Assembly: GCF_029633865.1 (NCBI RefSeq)
Contig: NC_079212.1
Span: 103,455,584-103,519,583 of the forward strand
Length of the DNA stretch: 64,000 nt
From: Lampris incognitus
Lineage: Eukaryota > Chordata > Actinopteri > Lampriformes > Lampridae
Direction: 5' to 3'
Part shown: one piece after another, positions 19,958-30,532 of the stretch
Numbering within the stretch: position 1 is the stretch's first letter
Layout of the letters: every line of letters starts with the position of its first letter
Made by a program: the position numbers and the translations under genes
Notes under the pieces: generated by a model
What the model saw: only the letters and a program-made list of their open reading frames with translations
Databases searched by the model: none
What the model was told of the DNA's origin: nothing

Positions 19958-22639
19958 AAAATCTGCAAAAATTGCACAGTGCACTGACTCTTTCCATCTA
20001 ATATGGCACAGATGTAACAAGGTTGCATGGAGAAATGGCCAAAACTACCAATATCTAACTACAGCTCATATAGACACATCCAACAAGACTCACAGCTGTA
20101 ACTGCTGCCAAAGGTCTATCTATAGCATATTGGCTCTGTGGCATGAATGCATAACCCACGACCCCTCTTTTAATTTTGACGGGGGAAAAAAAGTTCTTGG
20201 ATGAAAAAAAAATTCTTAATTGCATTATATTTATGGTACTGTTTCAGTGCATTCAAATTTGAAACCATAAAAGGAACAAAAGATCCATTAGAATGAATAT
20301 TTTCTGAAGGCATTGTTTATTCTTGCTCAAGGGGGGTTATTTACTTTATTTTAAACTCCTGCATCTCTTTCACAAAAAAAAAGTTATATGCCCCCCACCC
20401 AAAGGCCAAGAACATAAAATATCTTTCAGTCCATCCTTGTAGTGAAGCAGGGGTTATGTAATGCATGGCTTAAATGAACTTTCCTACTGTTCTTCCGCCC
20501 CAGGTAAGCTGCTCTGCCAGTTTATATAGCCAAAGCTAACATGGGTGTAGATTGGATGTGGCCAGATGCCTACGATTGCTTTACTATTTGGACATTATGT
20601 GTTTAAGGTGCATGAGGGTGTGTGTTACTTACTGACATAGTGGACATAGAGAAAGCCAAGAAGGCCAGAGGTCTGACTCCACCATGGGGACGACAAATGA
20701 CAGAACAGTATAATAGGTGAGGGAGGTGGAAGCAATAGCAGGAGAAAAGGAGACAGAAGAGAAAAAAACTTTCACAGGGGAATAGGGGGGAAGAGAGAAG
20801 GAGCATTATGTGGACAAATAGATCTTGTCAGTGAAAGGTCAAACTCAGAAGTTGTCTAGCATATGAGTACTTCTACACAATTCAAGGTTTAGTTTTTAAC
20901 TTAGAATTAACACCTTGCAATGAGTCAAATGTAAAATCTGTTACTGTTGAGGATTCTGAGAGTCATTTTTTTCACTATATACACATAGCTAACTAATAAA
21001 CTGAAATTGAACACCTCAGTGATGTGAAATGGGGATTAAGTCCAGTTGTCATTTTAAGGACTGCAGCATCCCCCTTCAAAAGGGCAAAAAGTGTTTCCTA
21101 AATGATCTGCTGAGCAAGAAAATAATAAACTAAAATAATCTCAGCCACTAGCTACTGATCCTGGAGATCACCTAAGTGTCAAATGTTGGTAAATTCAACA
21201 ACGACGATTATAAGTAATAATAATAAATAATAAATTTATTTATATAGCATTTTTCTAAAACAATGTTACAAAGTGCTTTATAAAGAAATGAAACCAGACA
21301 AGGCAAAAAATAAGAGTAAGACCAAATAAGTAAGAGTAAAAATAAAAACGGTATAAATAAAAACAAATATCAAACATTTGTGAAAGCGTTCATAAAAAGA
21401 AAATACTTATGGACAAACATTGGAGTGTCCCTTCTGATATTTTCCCAAATAGGAAATATATCGAATTTACTTCAAGGTCGAGCCGAGCTGTTCTGACTGT
21501 TAGTGTGTTCTGTTCTGAGTGATATATAGGGCTTTATTTAACCTAAACAGTTCTGTGGAGGAGTCCTATCTTTTTAATGGTCCCCTTCGCCAAAAAGATC
21601 AGAGGTCAGCTATTGGAGTTCACCCAAGTAGCTGCTAGAGATTCAGCGTCCCCCTCATGGACCTTGCCTTGCCTTGAGCTGGGTGAATACTTGGTAGTAG
21701 AATTGAGTCAAAGGTGAAATCAAGCTATGTTTCCATAAGGCCCCAAAACAAGAGCATCAACTGCTGCTGTTTTATTCTCACAAGCATCACAGTTTGCTCT
21801 GTGTATAGTTAATGTTATAGGGAACAAGGAGGATCTGTGACATTTTTTTTAATCATTTTTTTTCTTCTCTGTCTTTGCCTTTCATCATTTTCTTTCCTTC
21901 TACTTTGTTTTCATCAACGAATGAATGATGATTTATTTCGAATGTGTAAATAAGCAGGATGTAACATACAGATAAGCCATTGCCAATAATCTGAAGTGAT
22001 CAACAAATCCACACATCAAACTCGGTGTACAAATCTCCCTATGCATCAGATTATTTGTTGGATGTTGGAAAAGGAGTAGGAGGAAGCTTACACTTATTTT
22101 TTTCCTACCCCCTTCTCACCTACTCTTAAGTCAGCTGCTATACATTTAAACTAAATTCCCAATGTACTGTATAATTCACATTCAATGCAAGTTGTGCTGT
22201 ACAATGCAAACTCAACTACTGTGAACAATAAGAAAAAAAACCCCATCAAAGCCACATGACAGAAAGCAAAAAAAGAGAAAAAGAAAAACACACTGTAATT
22301 GTCTGGTGTCAGCAGCCCCCCCATCTGCAGGTGCAAGCTTACTCCCCCTTCTGCCATTGGAAGGCCACGTACCGGCCATTTTTGTTGTGGGGAAGAGCAC
22401 TTCTAGACTAAGGTAAACATGGAGAAAGCAGCCACTGCCTCAGCACCAAGGACATGCTGACAGCAGCGGGAGGGTCAATTGTAGGCAAAACACAAGTCGT
22501 ATGCAAAAGCATGTGAGTAGTATGTGACGTCTAACTAGAAACAAGTGGCTGTTTGCCTCAGTACATAGGTTACAGCAGAACCTGTATAAGCTTGTATTTT
22601 TCCATTACACACATCCTAATGTCATGTACCAAGAATTAA
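19958..22639. other. Non-coding stretch, no gene recognised
   Basis: No frame with recognisable homology. At 21215-21300 there is AATAATAAATTTATTTATATAGC followed by ACAATGTTACAAAGTGCTTT, typical of a dispersed fish repeat end. At 21840-21900 lies a T-rich tract. The rest looks like ordinary intergenic DNA downstream of matn4. Confidence 0.4.
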
Positions 22640-22960
22640 CAGATCTCAGTGCTACGTACAACCCAAATATCCACTTGGTGTCATAGACAGAAATATGAAA
22701 AAAAAAATAATAAGAAATGTTTAGAGATAAATAAAGCTTTAACAGTTAACACAACTCTTCATCGTCCCTATATCTCTTGATAATTTGTCCTTTGTACTTC
22801 TTGAACTGCGTAATGTTGTACTTTGTTTGGGTTCCATGCTCAGACTGTTCCACAGTTTGACCCCGCAGATTAAATATGTGCCCAGGTTCCTTCCATCATA
22901 TGTGGATGTGAACAACCTGGGCCTAGACTAGCCAGTGTTTCCCTGGCCTCCCAAGTTAAA
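22640..22960 (-). pseudogene. LINE reverse transcriptase 3' tail (Rex1/L2-like), fragment
   Basis: Minus-strand translation near 22780-22900 gives V-K-L-W-N-S-L-S-M-E followed in another frame by F-K-K-Y-K, resembling the WNSL...FKK C-terminus of fish L2/Rex1-type LINEs. Short and decayed. Confidence 0.4.
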
Positions 22961-24749
22961 GTTTGATTTGCTGTTGTGCGTGAGAGCCATGATCATATGA
23001 GAGAGTCTGTCTCTCTCTCTGTCTCTCCCTCTCTCTCTAAAAAGGGACAATAAGCCATTTGTTTCCCACAAATACCTTCAAAATTAACACTTAGTGACCT
23101 GTACACCAAAATCAAATCATAAATCAGGTTTGAGAATTCTGTGTGGTTTAACTAAACTAGGTGACCTTTTCACTGAGAGAAGATTTTCCCCAGGCTAAGT
23201 GCTGAGTGTTTATGAAAAGCGCTGTACTTTAGTCTGGTAGACTGAAGGAAAGCTTTGTTGTCCAAAATTACGAATCACCATCTATTCCTCTATCTAGGTT
23301 TCCCCACTAAGGGGAAAAACATAATGCTGCTTCTCTATACAGGGACTGTGGCATCATTCTCCCCACAACATAGGCTTGAGGGACAAGTTGACATTTTCCA
23401 TAATCCTCCGTGTGTATCGGGAAGTTAACCGCGAGAGCTAAACATCCCATCAGCCCCAATTAGACAGCAGCGGTAAAGGTCATGCACACTAGGGTAGCTC
23501 ATTAGGTGCATACAGTGTAAACACACACACGCGCAGAGTTGCAAATGTAAGTTTATTTGTCCGTCTCTCTTTCACCCACTGTCTTTAACACACTACATCA
23601 CAGGGAATTATTCGATGCGCCCAGTGAGGAACAATCTTAAAGTTTATTACCATCATTAGTTTGTTTGTGTGCAAACACTGAACATGGAGAACCAGAGCTT
23701 GCTCTACTGGGTAGTCAGTTAGGGTTAATTAAAGCTATTAGTAGCAGGGAGTGTATGCTGGAAATAATAAACAAATGCCCAGTAGGGCAAACTTCTCTTT
23801 CTTCTTACATCATGTATAGAGACAAAGTAGCGAAGTTCATTGTCTTTAGAAAGCCCTGTTATTGAAAACAGCACTTCAAACATTAATAGGTAATTCACAT
23901 GAAGTGTCTTAAAAAAAACAAACTTGTAATTTACCTGTCAAGAAAAATTACAACTTGATTTATAAGAAATTCTTGATCAATCGCTTGTAAGGAAACAAGG
24001 GTTTGAGGATGTCATGGGATTATATTTTTTTCTTCTATAATCTTTTGTTTTTCACATTATAAGAAACTTTTGTTATCAAAACACTTCCCGTGTGTACTTT
24101 TAACATGTCTGTATAATTAGGTCTTCTGTTTTGAACAAAGTGGCGTTCTATCTGTCATATAATCTTGTTGAGTGGACATGCGTTGGTCGTTGGAGGATAA
24201 TTAGCGAGTAGTCATTAGAGTCCACCGCTCGTTCATGTTGCCTCGTCGTCTGTGGAGCGAGATGGTTTAAGGTCACAGCATTAACAAGTCCCTCATTGGA
24301 AAACATTTACTATCCTCTATAGAGATGATCTGTGGAGACATTGAACACCAGAGTTGAGTTAACCCAATAAAGTTTATCTTACTTGTCAGATGTTTTTTTT
24401 TTTTATCCGTTGAAGACTTGTTTGCTCTTGTTGTTGCAGGTATATCTGTATAAATGTGTCCCACTTTTAAAAGAAATCCATCATCATATATGTCTTTATA
24501 CATGCTTAGTAATCCTAAGAAAATCAAAGGTTGAATCAGTTCATCCGGATACTTTTATTTTTGACCATTGTCATATAGGTCAATAAGTAGCCCCAGTAAC
24601 ACACATCAGGCCATAACAACAAGGGTTTGAAACAAAATGCTTTTCCTTTATAATTTGTCCATCATTTAAGTGAAATCTAAATGTTGTATCAGTAAAATTA
24701 ACAATGAAAGTGTGCACTGGCATGTGTTTCAACGGGTTTATTTTATTGT
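22961..24749. other. Non-coding stretch, no gene recognised
   Basis: Contains a short CTCTCT tract (23008-23040). The blocks at 23400-23510 and 24130-24260 are less AT-rich and free of recognisable repeats, so they could be conserved non-coding DNA, but this cannot be judged from one sequence. Confidence 0.35.
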
Positions 24750-25117
24750 TTTATTTTGAGATACTTTATTGAGCCCCATGGGGAAATTCCTCTCTGCATT
24801 TAACCCATCCTAGCTGTGTAGCTAGGAGCAGTGGGCAGCCGCCGTGCAGCACCCGGGGACCAACTCCAGTTCGTCTTGCCATGCCTCAGTCAGGGGCGCA
24901 GACAGGCGTATTAACCCCAACATGCATGTCTTTTTTGATGGTGGGGGAAACCGGAGCACCTAACAAAAACCCACCGCAGACACGGGGAGAACATGTAAAT
25001 AAACTCCACACAGAGGATGACTTGGGATGACCCCCAAGGTTGGACAACCCCAGGGTTCGAACCCAGGACCATTTGCTGTGAATCGACAGTGCTAACCACT
25101 GTGACACCATGCTGCCA
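24750..25117 (-). repeat. SINE-like family D, copy 2
   Basis: On the minus strand: a CACAGTGGTTAGCACTGTC head, B-box-like GGGTTCGAACCC, TTTACATGTTCTCCCCGTGT, then GGGTTAAATGCAGAGAGGA and a tail GGGGCTCAATAAAGTATC. Near complete. Confidence 0.75.
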
Positions 25118-25618
25118 AAATGTGTAGAAACGTAGGCCAAGCAAACCGCCCATGACGTTGCTCATTACTCTTGCATCATATTCTGTAGAGAAAAACAAAA
25201 GTTGAAACGACAACAGCCATGATGCCCTGCTTTGGAAAACTATATCCATCTTCTATGGTGATGAGCTTTAAACAAAGCTAATTAATCCTGAAGGACTCCA
25301 CATTTGCTCCTTTAATGGACCTATTCTTTACTCAGTCTTGTTTACTCTTCTGTTAATGACCAGTTATTGTTGTTTTACCTTTGTGGCAGAAACTTTTCAC
25401 AGCTAAAATGTATAAACTTACAACACCTATGTCATATCTTATACTAATGTTCTCGAAAACTTATTCAACCTCATCCTCAAAATTTTTTTCATCATTTTAC
25501 TACATAATTTAACCAAACCCTATGGTAATAATCTTCCAATTAGTGGAAGCAACTTAAAGCTAATGTTAGAGAAACCACATTATTGTGGGTCCAGTCTCGT
25601 TTGTGGAGTGTGGAAAGT

Positions 25619-26109
25619 AGTGCTGGACAATATGGATCATATTATTCTCATGATAATCAAAAGGACTTTTGTACTTCGATATATAACACAATACCCACTT
25701 ACAAATGTGCAAATATAGCATGCAAGTATAATAGATTTGCATATTTAATAAATAAATAAAAGATAATTTTAAATGATAAAATAAATAGAAATAAATAATA
25801 TATAATATAATAAATTTGCATAATAAATTATGCAAATATACCATATTCAAGAATCCAGCTGAGGTTAATCACATTGAACTATTTGGTAATGTAAAGTATA
25901 TCATCAAACCAAAACTACTTTTCAGATAATGCCTTTGCAAATATTTCAGAGTGAGATTTGAGATCTATTTTAGGTACAATGATCGATTCTCATTATCATT
26001 AATTTAGACAGCAAAATTGTGCATCACTGGATGACAATATCCATATTTCATCCCAAATCAATATCATGAAATAACCAATGATAATATTGAGTTATTGTGC
26101 AGCCCTAAC
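25619..26109. repeat. MITE-like repeat with GCTGxACAATA termini
   Basis: Left end TAGTGCTGGACAATATGGAT; right end, read in reverse complement, TTAGGGCTGCACAATAACTC. These are imperfect terminal inverted repeats around an AT-rich interior with ATATTG words, a common fish non-autonomous DNA element type. No exact target duplication was seen. Confidence 0.55.
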
Positions 26110-28678
26110 TGAAAGTGAACTCAGTTATTTTATTTACTATTTCTTTTGGCTGGAAAGGTTTAGATACGACTCACAAGTTTAGGAAAAAGGAGGAAATACT
26201 CAACATGTGATTATTATTATTATTATTATTATCTTAATGCTATAGATTGTACATTAAGGAATGTTTGGATGATATTTCAGAGATAACACCGTCAATAAAT
26301 ATTTAGGGATATTTGTTGGTGTAAAAGATAATCTTATAATGTCAAATTTTTAAGTCATATTAGCCAGTCGCATAACTCAGCATACTCAACATAAATCCCA
26401 TCGGGCACCACCATAACCTTTAAATCTGATCAAGAATGATGTCAGTGATGACGAAGACTTGAAATTTCAAATGAAAAACAAGAAGGGACTCGTATGAATT
26501 CTGCAACGTAGCATACAGTCGCTCACACAGGAGTAAAAAGTTCACACTTTATTGCCTTCTGTGCCGTGATACAGAGCGTCCTCAGAACGTTACAAAAAAG
26601 GTTACGGTATTATTAGGAAACATAGAAAAAAGTACAGGTAACCAAATATAAAAGTGTATTTATCTGCTGTGGCCTTTTTCCATAAAAGACTGAAGCACCG
26701 GGACAGCCCATCATAGTGCCTCCACTATGATAGGCTGTCTCGGCTGTGTTACCGTATAGACACTGTCCTTTGATATCATCTCGTCTGTTTGACTCCGATG
26801 TAACACAACACAACACCGATTGAATAGGCAAGGCCAAGGTTATGATGCACACAGGCATCTGTAAAGCTAGCATGTAGGGGATGCTGGGCAGTAAACATGA
26901 CACTGTGACATGCATAGGCTGTTATTTTAGAGGAATAATGATAGCAAATGCTTCTTTTTCTGCCTTACTATCACCTTTGTTGAAAAAGTTGAAGAGAAGT
27001 AGAACGCGTATGTCACAAAAACTATAAATCAGGTGCTGGTCCAATAAGAAACCAAAGTGAGGTTTCTAGCTACATGCTCAGAGCCTGTAGCTCGAAACCT
27101 CACTTTGTAGATGTCTTAATAAATTGCATTTTAGGGAGCCACAGTGAGCGGACTTTCGTTTATCTTCATTAAAAAAAAAGATGAACAACATTGATAGGCA
27201 GGTCCTTCGGGAACTGGGATGACCGTCGATAACAGGTGAAAATGAAAGGGGAGTCACTTGGCGGCATTGCCACTAGTGTCACAGGAAACAAGATGGCAGA
27301 TTTGCTTTCAAGAATTGACACGCTTGCCTTATAGATGTGCTGTACATGTACAGAAAGAAGTACAAACCACTGTATGCTGCATGGGTTTTAGTCTTCAGGA
27401 AACCTTCCAGCATTGCTACACACATGGAATGATTTTGTTACGGCACTCATCGTGTTTTTCTCTTGAAAAAAAGAGTGTGCCATAGCCATAATGGGCAAGT
27501 GTCACTTTTATTTCCCTTTTCTGTGGAGTGGTTTTGTATGAAAGAAGCAGAAATAAGCTGTTTGCAGATAAGGTGTAATAAAAACATAGCCATATTCTGT
27601 TCTTGGGTCTGATTATTCATCTGTTAAGTTATAAGTTTCGCTGAAAGATATGCCCATGTCTGTTTGGGGATGCCTTGATTGTTTGTCAAAATTCAGATTT
27701 AAAAAAAATTTTTTTTTTAGATAGGTTCAACAAACCTTCTCATTACGTTTTGATTTAGGGTTTTAGGTATGCCATTACTGTGTTTATAATCAAATCTGGA
27801 TTGCAATACCATTCTGAGATACTTTCATCTAATTGGTTAATTGAATTAGCATGACAAAGAGACTGATTCCTGAAAAAAATTACTATCAAAAAAAATATTT
27901 ATTTCTGTGCAGTTCACGGTAGCCTGATGTGAACCTGCAACAGAACCAGAGGCACAGATCTAAAGGTCTAAACCTGATGAGGTCTACAGACCTCGAATCC
28001 TTGATATTCAAATTGCCACAACTGGGACTCAGCTGTACATACAATGTACATCATCCACAACCATGCCATCATCTAACGGGTGAAAAAATATCTTTAACTG
28101 TCAGGCAAATGAGCCGTTTGTGTTTAGAAGTGGCCTTGGCTAATTCAGTTTTTGGAGTGGTAATAACACTTCATATTTATTTTCCTCTTCTCTCATTTCT
28201 CATCCCTCCCCCCTCTAACTACTGCTGGTATAAAATCTGCTATACATACATCATATTTAACAAACCATACAAAACAGATCAAGTATAAATAGGGCACAAA
28301 GAAGATTGAAAAAAAACAAAACAATAAACAACAGTATGTTGCCATGAGCAGTACTTTGTGAGTAGAAATACTGCTTGCCTTTGCACTGCGTGGTGTTTGG
28401 TGCTGATGCCTGCAGTACATCTGCAGTCTGCAGACAAGCAACAGGCCAACAGTCCCGTGCACCTGGGCATCCACCGAGCTTTTTACACGTGAGCTTACAG
28501 GCAGTTTGTAACAACATATGTTATATACTGTACAGAGAATATAGCATATGTTATGCAAAGACTTTATCATACATTATAGCCTTAGTTCTGTTTGTGAGGG
28601 ATTGCATGTGCACAGAGAAATACATCATATTCATGGGGCATACAGCTTACAAACTGATGCCTCGGGGATCCCGTTTTC
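26110..28678. other. 3' flank of matn4, no gene recognised
   Basis: No coding homology. The hairpin at 27054-27106 is listed separately. Short frames at 28193-28823 have no recognisable motif. Confidence 0.4.
27054..27106. other. Near-perfect 53-nt hairpin
   Basis: AAAGTGAGGTTTC-t-AGCTACA pairs with TGTAGCT-c-GAAACCTCACTTT around an 11-nt loop, giving a 21-bp stem with a single mismatch. Shorter than usual pre-miRNAs; it could be a foldback transposon remnant or a structured RNA. Confidence 0.6.
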
Positions 28679-28684
28679 TTTATT
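28679..28684 (-). terminator. Candidate polyadenylation signal of matn4
   Basis: AATAAA on the minus strand (plus-strand TTTATT), about 445 bases after the matn4 stop codon. It is the first canonical hexamer I found downstream of the stop on that strand. Unverified. Confidence 0.35.
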
Positions 28685-28715
28685 TAGTCTGAAAATGAAT
28701 GTCCATCGTGAGCCG

Positions 28716-28964
28716 ATTTCCCAAAGCGTTTGTAGACAAAAGGTGGTGTTTATGCAGCGGCTTTGCATAGTCATCGGATGGCAGACAAATAAAATGCATA
28801 TCTGCTGGTTTCTGCTTTTTTAATGGTGAAAAGGGGGGGGGACACTTTTGGAAAGATAAGCAGTAATGCTCGTAATATTAAGTTAAAGGGCAACTTTTGT
28901 TTGCTTTTTTCCGAGAAGGACGTTAAAAAAAGAAAAAGAAAAGGCTACAAACGCTTTGGGAAAT
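28716..28964. repeat. 20-bp perfect inverted repeat in the presumed matn4 3' UTR
   Basis: ATTTCCCAAAGCGTTTGTAG at 28716-28735 is the exact reverse complement of 28945-28964. The 209-base interior has no coding potential. Either a small MITE or a long-range stem in the 3' UTR. Confidence 0.65.
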
Positions 28965-29127
28965 GAGTCTTTAGTTTTTCCGCTGATAGCCGGTTGTCCG
29001 ACTTCCCCTTTTGAAGATACGGCCACACGTGCCCTCTCCTTCCTCGTCCACCTCCTCCTTTCCCCTCGCCATGTCGTCACTTCCTGTTAACAGTACGACT
29101 TCGTGTTGGGTCATCTTTACAACCGCT

Positions 29128-29186
29128 TCATTTCCTCGAGAGCAGCTGGTTCTCCAGGTCCTCCAGACGAGCCGTCATGCCCGTCA
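29128..29186 (-). CDS. matn4: matn4 exon 16 (coiled-coil C-terminus and stop)
   Basis: 59 nt ending in TGA. Joined at phase 1 to exon 15 it gives [23 protein letters not shown], matching the mammalian MATN4 C-terminus around [12 protein letters not shown]. The acceptor is AC (CTTCAC|TGAC), not AG. Confidence 0.93.
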
Positions 29187-30493
29187 GTGAAGCGATGGTT
29201 AAGGAAAAATACACGTGTATGAGGAAGCAGTGATGGTCTTGTCGAGCACACATAACCATCGCATTATTATCGGTCTCATCATCCCACTTCTGACACCAAT
29301 GAATGTAGCGAATTCGGGGGGCAACCACAGGAACTGCCGCGGCCGAGACGCGACCCCGCACCACAGAAGACATCGCTAACCGCTCGACTAAAGGGTCCGA
29401 CCAGTTAGTCAAGGACCAACGTGTCTACTTATCCATGCACGTTACATTACCCCCTCCTTCGGGAAGCGCGGGCATATCAGCTCCCTCACGCCTCTGGGCG
29501 CACGCGCTACCGATGACCTCACGGTCCCACCATCCCATTTCTGACACCAATGTAGCGAATTCGGGAAGTAGTCCGGGAATCGTCGCCACAGCCGGGACGC
29601 GAACCCGTGGCTCCCGCACCGCAAGCGATAACGTTAATCAGTCGACTAAAGGGTCCGATTCGTCAGCCAGCGGCCAACGTGTCTACTTATCCATGCACGT
29701 TACAGTACGTTCATTATTTATTTAGTCGTTTGGAGTGTCACTCTATCTTACTTCTATTGCTCTTTCTAATCTTGGAAAATTGCCTCAGTTGCTTCACAAA
29801 CGTGCCGCTGCAAATGCTTATGGTGATCAAACTGCATCAGTATTCAACCTCTGTTTCATTTACTCGATAAAAGAAACTAGTGAAAATACTTCCACCAGCG
29901 AAAACACGTTTTGCCCCAATGTTTCTTACTCGAGCTGTGGAGACAATACAGATAAATGCAAAAAAAAAAAAACCAGGACGAATCTGGAATATAGACGACT
30001 AAATCAAGATTTGCTAACGATTAGGAGTTATAACTAAAAGCAAAAAAAAAATCCTGATTTCTAGATAGTGATTTGTTACACAACTGTTCACTTGGAAAAG
30101 TGATATATGTGCTGGTGTTTTACTGGGTACATGTTGTCCATCACTGTAAAAACATAATCCATGTAATACAAAAATATGCATGTTTGTACTGTATGAGCAA
30201 ATTTACATGGAGTCTTTGATTAGTGAGAAATCCAGTTGTTTGAGTAAGACAATATGAAATGCAAAACACCAAAATTTTGTAGTATGAGACCAACAAAATG
30301 ATAGATGGCTTTGTTTATTCCCCTTTTCCACATCAAATGCCTCAGATCATGTCAAATATATTCTTTTACAGCCCCTTTCTCCCTTTTTACCTCACATCAT
30401 AATCCATGCTTGACTCAATTATCTAAAAGAATACACACCATTGCACACAATCCTCCTGATTAACACACATACATACATTTGCATGCACGCACG

Positions 30494-30532
<39 letters not shown>

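Noticed and set aside
29287..29704. Tandem tRNA-derived SINEs
   Set aside because: A B-box-like GGGTTCGCGTCCCGG is present, but the TG...CA ends, adjacent tRNA-Leu-like PBS and polypurine tract fit an LTR structure better. Not fully excluded.
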